From NCBI GenBank assembly GCA_963969495.1, contig OZ018337.1, positions 86,340,777-86,404,776 on the forward strand: a DNA stretch of 64,000 bases, in the 5' to 3' direction. A model generated the notes under the pieces. It did no database searches, was not told the DNA's origin, and saw only the letters and a program-made list of their open reading frames with translations. The first letter of the stretch is position 1. Every line of letters starts with the position of its first letter. Both the position numbers and the translations under genes were made by a program. Below are positions 25,242 through 36,769 of this stretch, in pieces. This stretch comes from Ceratothoa steindachneri. Lineage: Eukaryota; Arthropoda; Malacostraca; Isopoda; Cymothoidae.

Positions 25242-26345
25242 TTAAAGTATCGAGCAACTTTTCGAATCTAGAACCAGTTGCCAGAATCGCAACCCTCTCC
25301 ACGGTCTACCTCCCATCTCCTGCAGTATTTTCCCGTCCCAATGCAGGAGATGTGGATCAGCTGCTTGAACTTCTTCTGCGCTTCCTACTATGGATTTGGT
25401 CTGTGTGACGAAGTGACCGCTGAGATGTCGGGAGTATGTTTCCGGCTGAAGAGGCACGTTAATTACCGGTTTCTTCATTTAAATATTGACGGCTTTAACC
25501 ATCCGCAGTCTTCTTCGGGTTTGGGTCTCAAGATGATTGAGGTGTCCTTATTCAGTTTTTCATAGATTGGGGTAGTGCCATGAGAGTTGGCGTGTTTTTA
25601 ATCGTGCCATCTTGAAGATAAGTTCTCAGTTGCCTTGACAGGGTTGTAGAGGTCATGTTGATGTACTTTGAATTGCGATGTTCACATTCAGCGACTTTGC
25701 ACGAATATTCGTACACGACGTTAATCTCCTGGAGTTCGCTCGTCGGAGAGAGACAGCTTTTTTCATGATGCAACTAATATCCGTATTATGTTCAGTTGAG
25801 GTAAACATTAAGAGGAGGAATGGTTTTGAGAGCCTTTTCGTTTCAAGATAGCCGGTGTTCATATTGGCATGGTAATAAAGATCGATATTATTCTTCTTCG
25901 GAGTATACCTGACTCCAAGACCAGCAGCGAAGTTCATTTTCTCTTTTATGGTGGCTCCGATGGATTCTTGTGTTTAACCGTTGTTAACGAGAACTCAGGA
26001 ACCCTCTTAAGTTCGAGATCAACAGTCGTGCACGAGGATGAATTGGAAATTGCCGTGTTAACTAAGGCGTTGATGACTGATCTCTTGCAGCGTTCATGAC
26101 ACGCAGAAGAACCGTTTACCAAAAACACAAGTTTATGGCTTTACTGTATACTTGTCACAAACTAGGACTCCTGGGCACTTATGAGGAGAGCAAGGAAGAG
26201 AAGGGATCTTTCCTCTTCTGTATTATTAGTGAAATTCAAACACGAGTTGTTCTTGAATGTTTCAACTAGGCCGTTCACTTGTTCGATATTATCTGTATAC
26301 AAAATTATGAAATCGATATAGCGCGCGTAGATGGGAGGCTTGGGC
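25242..26345 (-). pseudogene. Penelope-like element relic: RT C-terminal part, linker and GIY-YIG endonuclease
   Basis: Reading down the minus strand: PPIYARYIDFIILYTDNIE at about 26285-26340 is RT motif C, with YVDD changed to YIDF. Then come EQVNGLVETF, SLPFLALLI, a CHERCKRSVINALVN segment, VRYTPKKNNIDLYYHANMN (linker), and at 25552-25773 NVVYEYSCKVAEC..NSKYINMTSTTLSRQL, the GIY-YIG core with Cys pairs and Arg. RT-then-GIY-YIG order is the hallmark of Penelope-like elements. Several frame changes and stops separate the pieces. The second catalytic Asp of motif C and the Gly of YIG (YIN) are both lost. The N-terminal RT half is absent, and the Tc1-like relic begins just upstream in transcript sense. 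Confidence 0.78.
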
Positions 26346-26419
26346 GCTATTTTGCTTTTAAAAATATTCTTCTCAAATGAGAAAATTAGTTCAGAGAGTA
26401 GTAAAATAATACAATTATA

Positions 26420-27720
26420 TGATAAATTGTGTTTTTATTTAAAGAGAATTTGTCAATGATACCTTTAATATGAAATATTGCTACCCTTTGCTTTTAGAAC
26501 CTCATGACTCGCATCGCTCTGGCATAGATTCAACCAAATTTAAACACATTTCTGGCAGTTATTCGTTATGGTACCAGACATTGATAACAGCACAAATGAT
26601 CGTCGAACAGTCGGTTTTCTCGATTATACGTTTAATTATAGCCCATAGATTATCGATGGGGCTTAGGTCCTGAGAAATCCCAGACCAAACTATAACGGTA
26701 ATTCCACTATTTTGGAAGATTGTGACACATTATTTAGGAAGTAGGGCACGGAGGAAGATCCTGCTGGAAAATGCTGCCTCCATCAGGAAAGTCTTTCTGC
26801 ATCGTGAGAAGCAATTGAGTCTGCAGGATTGCCTTGTATTTAACGCTGTTCATCATTCCCCTAAGAGTAATAAGCCGCTCTAGGCCTTTAGTGCTAAAAC
26901 AATTCGAAAAAATCTTCTTAGGGGGGTATTTTTCGAGTCTGTTGAATGACTCCTGGCCGAAGTGATTTATCTTGGATTCGTCTTACTATCACTAACCTAA
27001 CTCCAAGCGCTTCAAAAACGATTAGTCAGAGAACATAACATTTTTTCAGTCAGTTCCCTTCCATCCAGCATACTAGCGTGTCCAGCGAAGACGTTTTGTC
27101 CTCATACCAGAAGTCAATAACTGTTTACTTACCGGTTTTCTAGCAAATCTGCCACTTTCAATAAGCCTTCACGGAATAGTTGAAGAATAAACATCTACAC
27201 CAGCTAAAGACAAATCTTTTTGGAGGTCTGTACTGGTTTTCTTATGATCGTTCACACTAATACTAATGAGAGCCTTATCATCATGAAGTGTTATCATTCA
27301 TTTTCTTTTACATTTTTCTTGTCGCAGTATTAAATGTTCACCAGTGTCCATAGCTTTCTTCGAAATTTCGCTAACAGTTGACTTTGCTACATTTATTTCC
27401 TCAGTAAGGGCTATAATTTGTGCACGCTTCTTGTGTGATATCGATAATATATGTATTTATAGTCTAATAATGATTAGAAGGTGAATATTCCAGCCGATCC
27501 AAGTACACCACGGACCACGCTCCCAGCAATAATTATCCATGACAAGCTCTAGTGTAGCACTGTCGGGCTTAGCATAGCTAGGGTACAACAAAACAATTGC
27601 CAGATGTTACCATTACACAATTCGGCAAGAAAAACAAAAGAAAAACTTCATTAGTTTAGCCAAAAAATAAGACATTATGAAAGGGTCCAAAAATTGGTAC
27701 TGTCCAAATAATTTGCACGC
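26420..27720 (-). pseudogene. Tc1-like transposase relic
   Basis: Minus-strand motifs in order, across frame changes: an N-terminal HTH-like SHKKRAQIIALTEEI..STVSEISKKAMDTGEH (about 27440-27330), RTKRLRWTR (27090 area), VMFSDxSFLKRLELG (first catalytic Asp, about 27030), SIFQQDLPPCPTS (second Asp, about 26770), then VWSGISQDLSPIDNLWAII (about 26690-26640) and ELPEMCLNLVESMPERCE at the C-terminus. This is the order of Tc1-type DDE transposases. The third acidic residue is Asp (PIDNLW) where Tc1 enzymes normally have Glu (PIENLW). Many stops make it inactive. A 5' end near 27720 (GTGCAAATTATTTGGACAGT on the minus strand) looks like a terminal repeat. The matching 3' end near 26390-26420 is only weakly similar. 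Confidence 0.78.
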
Positions 27721-27723
<3 letters not shown>

Positions 27724-27786
<63 letters not shown>

Positions 27787-27816
27787 ATAATATATATATA
27801 TATTTACATATATATA

Positions 27817-27900
<84 letters not shown>
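27724..27900. repeat. (TA)n microsatellite, long and slightly interrupted
   Basis: About 177 bp of TA with short ATTTATAT, ATTTACAT and ATTTTATAT interruptions at about 27771-27823. It directly abuts the end of the Tc1-like relic on one side and repeat family R1 on the other. Confidence 0.95.
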
Positions 27901-27908
<8 letters not shown>

Positions 27909-27911
27909 ATA

Positions 27912-28025
27912 AGCAGTTTTTGTTAAAGACCATAGAATATTTAGCCACAATTAATTTTCTTTGGAGGTTTTATATTTTTTTTTATTGTCTTCTTTTGTTC
28001 ATCTTGTAGATGATGAATTCCTTCT
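27912..28025 (+). repeat. TA-associated dispersed repeat family R1, copy 1
   Basis: GCAGTTTTTGTTAAAGACCA, ATATTTAGCC, TTTTCTTT and TTGTTCATCTTGTAGATGATG occur in the same order as in both arms at 44961-45232. A shorter match lies at 38525-38560. Every copy lies within about 60 bp of a TA tract. No coding frame. It is probably a small non-autonomous element or the flank of a microsatellite-targeted insertion. Confidence 0.65.
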
Positions 28026-28189
28026 TCTTCGTGCCTCTCTCATTTTTACGTAACTGTAATTGCTAAAACTAAACTGTAATATCTTAGCTTTCGATCTATG
28101 TGATCATCTACAGTGTGTCTTTCCTTCTCTACCAATGAAGTATAATGTAATCGAAAGGAAATGGGCTAATTAATAGGGGGGAATTTTTA

Positions 28190-28535
28190 GAACAAATTTA
28201 ATGCTCAATTCCAACTTGTAGCCTGTCCGTTCAGGGCGGCATCTCTTCGTGAATAATCTGGCCTCTCAGATGTTCAGTTTAGATTGATTTCCCTCTTTTT
28301 TATTGTGGTGGCCAAGTGTAGGCCATCAATGGTCTTTTGCAGTCTCCTTCTTATCTTATGTTCTTATAAATATGTCCATTGTTATGCTAGGCTTTTGTAT
28401 GCTCTGCTTATGATTTTTAGGCACTCCGTTTGGAAAGTGTATGGTTATGCCTCTAAAGTGTGGTGATTGTCATACCAACATACTTCGATTATTAGGAAGC
28501 TTGCACTCTTCATTCAGACAGTTAAATATAAATAA
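28190..28535 (-). pseudogene. Second GIY-YIG endonuclease relic of a Penelope-like element
   Basis: Minus-strand translation across frames gives CLNEECKLPNNRSMLV (Cys pairs preceding a degraded YxGMT), ITIHFPNGVPKNHKQSI, RRRLQKTIDGLHLATTI, KKREINLN and EARLFTKRCRPERTGY. This follows the GIY-YIG region of Penelope-like elements: C..C, YIGMT, LxxRLxxHLxxGAPKNH, then a C-terminal EAL/RPER tail. It differs in sequence from the relic at 25552-25773, so it is a different family member. No RT is attached. Internal frame shifts make it dead. Boundaries are approximate. Confidence 0.65.
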
Positions 28536-28882
28536 ATAAAGAAAAGCCAATAGTTATTTGGCTTCTATTTTCGTCTTTTCTATTAGGTTGAGGAATAAGT
28601 TCTTGCGTGTTTTTTAATGTTGTGTTGATTTAAGTTTTGTTGACGTGATTTGTGCACATATTAAGAAACAATAATAAATAATGAGAGCAAAATTTGCAAA
28701 GGTTAGGCTACGTCTCTTAACAGCGTAGACTATTAGGCCTTTGCTTAGGCTACGTCTTGAAGTTGAGTGATAAGTGATTGCGGTTTATTTAAAAGTTGTG
28801 TTAATTTAATTTTTTTTCTGTACCCTAAAAATTGAATGTTGAGTTGTAACAAAGGCGCATTAAGCGCCTTTATGGCTTTCAG
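28536..28882. other. Intergenic with short direct repeats
   Basis: TAGGCTACGTCTTxA appears twice (about 28706 and 28747) and TTAAGCGCCTT lies at 28860. No gene is seen. Confidence 0.4.
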
Positions 28883-29086
28883 AGCCACAAATCGCACTCG
28901 AGCCACGTTTGCCTGCATCTGCTCTAGACTCCGAAGAAAACTTCAAATTCCTTATTCTTGATCAACTTCCCGTAATTGATGGAAATCTGAATTTCTTCTC
29001 TGCCCCTAATATTTTAAGATCAGGCGTGAAGAGTATTTTTCTAAGAGAGAGGGGATGTTCCTTTTCGGTGGAATATTTTCCCTTGT
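28883..29086 (+). CDS. Candidate internal exon, unidentified protein (68 codons)
   Basis: The segment is bounded by an acceptor-like TTTATGGCTTTCAG (AG at 28881-28882) and a consensus donor GTAAGT at 29087-29092. It is open throughout in one frame, entering with two bases of a codon and leaving with one. Residues look like a soluble protein (SALDSEENFKFLILDQL, APNILRSGVKSIF) rather than AT noise. A caution is that a dispersed repeat starts at about 29090, immediately after the donor, and its partner at 3.9 kb is not coding. The exon could therefore belong to an old element or be coincidental. No partner exon was identified within reach. Confidence 0.35.
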
Positions 29087-29089
29087 GTA

Positions 29090-29320
29090 AGTTTAATCGA
29101 GCGTTCTCATTCTACTACTTTAAACAATAATACATCACTTGAAATTTACTCTATTTAGGTAAATATCCAAATAGGTGGTGTGGTACTGTGAGGGATGAGA
29201 TACAAAATGAATTTCATTCTGTGAATCTAGGCATAAGTGTTGTCTAACGAAAATAAAACTTTATTACAATTTAATTTTAAAACTGAAGCCTCAAGTAATC
29301 GCGTCATTTTTATATACTTT
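29090..29320. repeat. Dispersed repeat, copy 2 (partner at 3880-4085)
   Basis: It shares GTTTAATCGA, CACTTGAAATTTACTCTATTT, AAATAGGTGGTG, GTGAATCT.GGCAT and AAACTGAAGCC in order with 3880-4085. The two copies lie in the same orientation, 25 kb apart. Confidence 0.65.
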
Positions 29321-31040
29321 TAAAGGGCAGGTTCTGCGCCATTTTGTCAAATTTCTCGCAGTTTCTGGCCAAAAAATTTTCACTTGTAAAATTAATGTAT
29401 GTATCAATGAAATATAAAATATTTACAATATTATAAAATATATATGCAATATTATTTAGAGTGATTTTCAATTTACGGAATGAAAACATGCGAAGAATCT
29501 ATAACATACTCAAAGACAGCCATGTAATGATTGAGAAAAGCCTCTAGCACACAATCACAATCATAAGTGTTATCATAATAATGTATGAACAATTAAAGTG
29601 TGCCTGACTTACATGCTTTTTCCTTTAATGTTTGGTGACTACAGGTTGATACACACTTATCCACATGTATACGAAGAGTTCAATCCTGCGTCTATTTTTA
29701 TGGATTTCCTTTTTATTTAGTCTGGACAATTATTGCACACTGGTGCACACTTATTTATTAACTCATCGATGATTCTTGCCTAATCTAATGGAGTGGAATT
29801 CAATGGCACCTCCTCTATAGCACAAAAGAAACACAAGAAAGTAAAGGAAAGAACAATGTGGAGAAATTTCAGTACTTTTAATTCATCAAAAGAGAATTAA
29901 ATCCATGAAATAAACTAAATAATCAAGAATAAATTGCTTCAACGATGCATTCGAATTAAATAGAGAAAAAAATAGAGAGAACACAGGTAAAATTTAAGTG
30001 TAATTTATATTTAAAGGTCTTTCAGAGTAAAACATTTTAGGCCCAATTCACTGATCAGGTAAGATATCCATTTCTTAGGTTGAAGACCAAGGAAACAGTA
30101 ACTATACATTACGATCCTGCTTTGCAGTAAAGTGCTAGAAATATATTGATGTCATAAACTCTAAACTAAATACTCCGTAGAGTAAAATGCAAAAGGGTAC
30201 CTAATTGAATACTAAATTGACTAAAAAATAGATTTCGATTCAAATTTGTTATCAATTGGTTAATAAGATTTCAAATCATCCTCTGAAGAGCATCAAATTA
30301 ATAAATTATGTCGTCATTGGCTTCGTACGATAAAGTTGCGATTTCGATAAGTTTGTATTGATTTTGGAGATTTCTTCGAAAAGGTTTCGAAAACTTCGAC
30401 ATGTAAGAATTTCGAGAGACAAATATTTTGACCAACCAAAATATCCAATCACCTAATTAAAGCAAAGAGAAAGGTTAATAATAATTAGAGAAACCTTTAA
30501 TATTATGAATTTTGTGAAATATGCCATATTATTCATTATATGATTCTAATAAATATTATTCAGTCTATAATTTTAGGAATGGTCTTCATAGCAAGGTCAA
30601 AAGTCGGATGCTCTCAATTATTCCACTTATCACCCTAGGACCTTATGGCCTTCCAAACCTTCAACAAGTGGGCCAATTCCACCCATAGTTTGTTTTCTTT
30701 TAATAATTCCCGGACTAACCTTAGGAGGACCTTGGTAATTATAACATTAGAAAGAGAATATAAAACAAGCAAAATATATCGTTAGAATCGGCTACCGAAT
30801 AGTTACGGTGTTATTACTCAAAACTCATTGAAATGTAAAATCCTTACTCTCCGACCGACCAAGTGACCTATGACCGAGATAGCAGGCGACTAAAAAACTA
30901 GGAACGTAACCAAGTTAGCTTAAGTGTCATCCTAACTCCGTACCGCTACAACCTGAACAACTACATTCCATGATAAGTGGCACCAAAAGAAGATATATCG
31001 CCTCCATGCTGCAGGTGGGTTGTGAGGCAGTCGGAAGCAA
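29321..31040. other. AT-rich intergenic DNA
   Basis: No exon or transposon recognised. A minus-strand GTAAGT at about 29610 follows a short open segment (HVDKCVSTCSHQTLKEKA) that is too small and lacks an acceptor. Confidence 0.4.
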
Positions 31041-31049
31041 AGGCTTTCT

Positions 31050-31600
31050 TTGTGCTGCATCAAGAGGTAAAGAACTACTGAAGATACACAAGCAGGAAGA
31101 AAGCGGTAAGGAGATACTGAAGATACACATCCAGGAAGAAAGAGGTAAAGAGGTACTGAATATACGCAAGGAGGAAGAAAGAGGTAAAAAGGTACTGAAG
31201 ATACGCAAGCAGGAAGAAAGAAGTAAAGAGGTACTGAAGATAGGCAAGCAATAAGAAAGAGGTCAAGAGGTACTGAAGATAGGCAAGCAGGAAGAAAGAG
31301 ATAAAGAGGTTCTGAAGAGATACAACCAAGACCGAAGGGGTAAAGTGGTATTGAAGATGAACAATCAGGAAAAAAGAGGGAAAGAGTTACTGAAGATACA
31401 CAAACAGGTTGAAAGCGGTAAAGAGGTACTGAAGATACACAAATAGGAAGAAGATCGAAAAGCAGGAAGAAGGGGGTAAACAGGTACTGGAGATACACAA
31501 GCAAGAACAAGGAGGTAAAGAGGTACTAAAGATCAAAAGGAAGAAAGAAAGAGGTAAAGAGGTAAAGAGGTAGTGAAGATCGAAAAAAAGAGGAACGATT
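31050..31600. repeat. 39-bp minisatellite, about 13 copies
   Basis: The unit GAGGTACTGAAGATACxCAA plus GCAGGAAGAAAGAGGTAAA repeats with exact 39-bp steps at 31081, 31120, 31159 and 31198, and continues more raggedly to about 31600. The unit length is a multiple of three, so frames stay open on both strands: 13-residue repeats (KIHKQEESGKEIL type) on plus, and 192 codons of FLPACVSSVPLYL type on minus (30932-31510). That openness follows from the unit and does not prove coding. The plus version would be a charged helical repeat. The minus version would be hydrophobic. Confidence 0.85.
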
Positions 31601-33320
31601 CTTCAGATTAAATAAACTTCCACTTAATTTAATTCGCTTTAACAATTGATTTATTTTCTAATTGTTATTGGAAAGCAGAGATTTTGGCCAATTTAGTCGT
31701 CCCATTGTATCCAACTGGTCAACACGAGGTGAAGGTGTAGTTGTTCATCTCTGCAATCACCCTAACAGAATTGAGGTTCTTTTAGTCGCATGTGACACTA
31801 TAATTCACTATATCGATCCGTCGGTCTCTGTTGTGCTTTCTTTTTGCTTTTTTAATAACATCATAACTATTTGGCCGATTCTACGGAAATTTAAAACCCT
31901 TATGTTGTTTACATTCTCTTCAAATTTTATAATTTTGAAGGTCTTCCCAAGATAAGCCCAGAAATTATTTAAAATTTTGGAGGTCCTAACATGATAAATC
32001 AGAGTAAGTGAGAGCACACCACATTGGTCTGCAGATCTTGTTTTCAAAATGTGTAGCTTATTTCTTACTGAGTGCCGAAATATTTAAAAATAAACAAAAT
32101 ATAACAGCTTTCTCTTAAATCTAATTAATACATTTAATTAAAAAATTTTCAAATCATTATTTGTGTTTCTTCATTTAACATAATAAAAGAATATATGGAT
32201 CCCCAAAATATACTGATGTCATTATAACCTGGAAGATGTCAGAACGATTTTTAACCACTTATAATATAAGAATTCAGTCCCGTTCTAAGTACTTGTGAAA
32301 GATTTTGCTTTTTTCATGAAAATCAGTTGTTCTTTGGTCCTAATATTTGAAATATATTATAATTCCATATTTAGAGATGTCAGAAAAAGTGTTTAACTAG
32401 AAAAGACGAGAAAAAGAATTAATTTTAGTAGCCTAACAAAGATTTTTACCTCAGTAAATGTGGGTAGAAGTTTAATTACATTGTTTTCAATAAAGTTTTA
32501 AGAAAGCCTCCAGTGATTATATTTTGGCCAAATTTTCACTCCCCTTAATTAGGAAATACACAATATATGCGCATATATAAGTAGGTGCGTATATATGCAA
32601 GTATTTCAATGTCAGTCTTGTTTGACACCTTAATGGATATTAGGTCGAAGTTGAAAAGGTAAAATCAATATCTTTACATAGGAATAAATCTATGCTCTTC
32701 TTTTATTCTCCGTTCTTCGCTGATTATTCCAATAGTGGACAGAAAGATACGAAATAGGTAGTAATAAACTTGAAAACTAGAAATTTACTTAAAACAGAGT
32801 AATGCAAATGGAGATGAATGAATGCAATTATAAAGGCTAAATATTCAGAACGAAGAGTATATTAAGACAACTTTAAATAAGTTCTTTAAATAAACGAAAA
32901 ATTGAACTATAGAATATTATAACTATTTTTTTTTTCATTCTGTTAATGAAATTTTGTTCAATAACCTCAGTATAAATGGTGAAATGATGATATTTTATTT
33001 TATATAGTAGGTAAACTAGTGTGCCAAGCCCCCAAATTAGTCTCGTTTTCACCAATAAAATAATGAACTCTTTCATAACTGATGAACAAAAGATAAAGAG
33101 ATCGGTGAAAAGAGTCAAAATTTCAAACAAAGAACATTGTAAAATTCAAATTGCCAAACTGATTCGTATAATGCATTTAAAATAATAATCAACCGCAAAA
33201 TGGCAAAGGTTTTCATCCAAGTGTTATTCCCTGATGCAACTCACTTACACTTTCGAAATTCTGGAAAAACAGGTTTGGAGCACAAAAGCGGAGCGCTTTC
33301 ACTCTCACGAGTCATATCCC
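31601..33320. other. AT-rich intergenic DNA
   Basis: Only short frames, none with domain or splice support. Confidence 0.4.
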
Positions 33321-33324
33321 ATAT

Positions 33325-33403
33325 CCATGATGACTCATCTGGACACTATCCATGATGACTCATCCGGACACTATCCATGATGACTCATCCGGACACTATC
33401 CAT
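33325..33403. repeat. 25-bp tandem repeat with AP-1-like cores
   Basis: CCATGATGACTCATCxGGAC (25-bp period) starts at 33325, 33350 and 33375, with a partial fourth at 33400. Each full unit contains ATGACTCAT, whose TGACTCA core (33331, 33356, 33381) is the AP-1/bZIP consensus. Copies are nearly identical. Confidence 0.85.
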
Positions 33404-34269
33404 GTCTGGGACTGATTCTCATCTAAAGGAATTGTAGCGCTAACAAGTTTGCCCAAGAACATTGCAATTAGCTCGAATCGGTACCAAAATGAGCTTCATT
33501 AGCAACCTTTTCAGAACTGTTCAGGACCAACCTTTGGAGGATAACTCTATTTTAAGCATGATGGCACACATCCTCATAAACCAAAATCAATAACACAGTT
33601 TTTGACTGAAAATAATAACATCGAAATTTTAAGAAGCTAATCCCATTAATTCTTCATATTTGAACCCAAATGGATAATTCGTGGGCGCTTATTAAACTGG
33701 CAGTTAATCATTATTTCGCAAAGATTTTGAACAGCCGAGGGTGTATATCCAAAAAATCAAGCAATATCAGTGTTGATATCATCACAAATTTGGTCTTTTG
33801 CATGAAAAAACGGATTAAATTTGTCCTTAAATAAAATGCAGCTCATTGTAAATATTGACCGTGCGTATCATTTGACTATATTTTTTAATACAATGGATTT
33901 AAGCTCTAAAATATGATACAAACATAATAAATCAAAATTTAATGTTAGAATAGTTCTTTTTATAATATTATATAAAAAATAGAGTAGTCTTAAAACTTTT
34001 GGCCATTAAAGATCATTTGTAGAAGCTCTGCCTCAAGTTTACACATCCATTTTTGGATGACTTGGATGAATAGGTAAGAATACTTTTGAGATGTTATTTT
34101 ACTCTGATAGTCATTCTCTATTTCGAATGTCAACTTTCTGTTTCTTTTTTTAGATAGAATTCAGCTATAACTTTATAAATTCTTTTAAAAGAAGTTTGAA
34201 ATCTTCAAAGGCCTTAATCCTTTATCTTAAAACAGATTTAAAAAGGGTATTCCAAAGAGGGCGCCAAAT

Positions 34270-35150
34270 TTGAAAGTTGAAAAATTAGAAGGAGTTTTTT
34301 TAAACATAGTTATCTTTTGCATTGTTCTAATGAGTTATGACTCCCGTTTATGTATGGAACATAAGGTAGCCCATAAGTCCAACTGCACTGAGTCTGCAGA
34401 CATTTATACGTTCATCGAAATTTCCGCTAACTTTGTCACAGATGTGTCAAAGCCTCCAATCAAACACTTGATATTAATGGCACTAAATCAGCAGCAGAGG
34501 GAACAGGACTTTTTTTCCCAAGTCCAGTAATTGACCAATTTGAGACCACTACGTTCCCCTGTTGGGCAGAAGTTGCCGGAGGAGAACTTAACAGCTTCTG
34601 CCACCGAGCTACACTCCTAGCGGTCGTTCCAACCTACAGACCAGTGGCAAAATAAAATGCTTGTTGAATGTAAAAGTGGTCACTACCCTGAGGTCATCGA
34701 TTACGTCCCATCCAAAATCAAGCTTTGGATCCGTAAAACACAAAGACACATCGAGGCAATAAAAGGACGCCAACATCGAACCGTGATGCATAAACTCATT
34801 CCAAAATTGTGAGACTCATCGCTGGTTTGTCGATAAGGTCGAAAAAACTAAATGCTAGGATTCACTGTGTAGCCTCCCCAGAAGGAGTGTATGCCTTTAA
34901 AATATCTGAGAAGGATAAAGGATTTCGGCAACCTTCTCCCAACCAGATGGAATTCACCCGGATCCAAGTCGACTAATGGTATAATACACGCTCTTATAAG
35001 AGCATGGTCCTTATCAAAGCAAAGCGTCACATCAGGCATCCTCTTGCATGGCCGTCATCGCGTGGTGTTAGGGTCTAAAAACCTTCCAATCCGGGAGAGT
35101 GTGCAGAGGGCAGGCGGTAGGGCATGGTCTCCTGCATGATAATGGAAGGA
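34270..35150 (+). other. GC-raised block with broken open frames, unclassified
   Basis: An 86-codon frame (34270-34530, TTG-initiated) ends in LNQQQREQDFFSQVQ. Further frames continue with protein-like pieces, for example VPSKIKLWIRKTQRHIEAI near 34700 and KYLRRIKDFGNLLPTRW at about 34894-34944, but no single frame spans the block. Composition and scattered coherent peptides suggest a degraded coding element, perhaps a transposon. No catalytic motif was recognised. Confidence 0.3.
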
Positions 35151-35255
35151 AAACCTCTTCAGGCACTGTAAAGAGTGATAAAGAACCAAACATTTATACG
35201 CGATAAGGAGGACAGGTATCGCTTCCTAAAGATCTGTCGTTCTTTTATTTTTAAT

Positions 35256-35322
35256 AGACGAGGTACATCGTAAACGAGACCAGGTGCATTGTAAAAGAGA
35301 CCAGGTGCATTGTATAAAAGTG
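35256..35322. repeat. 21-bp tandem repeat, three copies
   Basis: GAGACCAGGTGCATTGTAAAA occurs twice in tandem with a diverged third copy upstream (GACGAGGTACATCGTAAAC). Each contains CAGGTG or a variant, an E-box-like hexamer. Confidence 0.75.
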
Positions 35323-36769
35323 AGCTGACCTCAAATTTTTAAATGGACATTTTCATTCCGTGGCCCCGCCATACATATAAATAGGGGTAGATTGTTCGCG
35401 CGCCTCAATAATTTTGTACACATGTCTATGTGAGATTAAGGGAATTTCCACTGTAGACCCAAAAGTACACCACATGTTACGTTATAGAAATTACCAAGAA
35501 AGTGCAAAAGCTTCCTTTAAAGTATTTATAAAATATTAAAAGCAAATATGTAAGCTCTGTAATAAATCGTATCAATTATTTAAGTGACAAAATGTATATT
35601 CCTGAGAGAAGTAGATTAGTAGTAAAGAATAGCATTCGTAAAACCCTGTTTTCTAGGGAAGAAGAGTCCTTGTGGTTCCCTATTACGAGATGGAGTAGAG
35701 CCAACATGGTACCTCACACATTGAACACCCCTTTGGCCCTAGGAAATCTAGAAATGAGCATACAAATCAAACACTAAAACAATATGCCATTTGTTATTAA
35801 TTAATCAATGCAAAGCAAACTGCATACCTCAAAATAATGCAAGTATAGAGCAAAATTTATACCTGAAAATAATGAAATATTGTTCAGCAACTTACAAACA
35901 TTCACACACATTAAAATACAGGTGCGAGCCGATTCTTTTGACCGATGCGATTAAGATGACAAGTGAAACAGCTGTCCATGCATGTAATGTTGCTACGAAA
36001 ATGGGCCTGAGAGATATCCGTCAGATTTTTAAATTGGGAGACTATCTTGGTGTACACCCACCTACAATAAATACACGCACACAACTTCTAATCAGATAGA
36101 CTCTCCCAAACCGTGGATTGGAGAAACGGAGCCACGTTCCCAAACTTTCGTTTGGATAAAAGAGTTGTAAAAGGGACACACAGACAGTGAGACTGAATAC
36201 GAGGAAATTGATGCTGTTGACACAGATTGTCAGATACAAGGACATTATCAGACTATACACCAATAAAACAACGATGTCACTCCAAAAGGTATCCATTTGA
36301 CCAAGAATAAACTTCCCAAATCGCCATTTTTCTAATTTCATTACCTCCTCTAAGTAATAAGTCGGTTACGTTAGCGCAGCCAATAAGTGAATAACCAGCG
36401 AGCATCTGACCTTTCAATGGAGTTAGATGGGGATTCTATGGCATAACAAACCAAATGCCACACATTCCCCATATGTAGTCAAATTTTAAAAACATTATTT
36501 TTGCTCGTGAAATTCAAATAACAAATTTCTGTCGGAATTGCTTAAAAAGTTTTGAAAAAAATTATAAAGATTTAGAAAGTTTGGAAAAAAGGGAGAAAAA
36601 CAAACGTTTGTTGGTGTTATCATAAATCGCCCAAATGAATATTTGACTATGACATTTGATGAATTCCGAATTTGAGACTTGGCCAAGAAATAGGAAAAGA
36701 GAAGTGGAATAAGATCTTTAGCAATAAGGTATAAGATTATTTGATAGTTTCATGAAGTGGAAGATACCT
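35323..36769. other. Intergenic, no convincing gene
   Basis: Frames at 35592-35777 and 35791-36099 (plus) and 36042-36341 (minus) have no recognisable domain. The 102-codon plus frame has a coherent middle (CNVATKMGLRDIRQIFKLGDY) and could be a fragment of a protein, but splice context is lacking. Confidence 0.3.

Noticed and set aside
30932..31510. 192-residue hydrophobic repeat protein on the minus strand
   Set aside because: The frame is open only because the 39-bp minisatellite unit is a multiple of three. No start context, splice site or transcript signal is seen.
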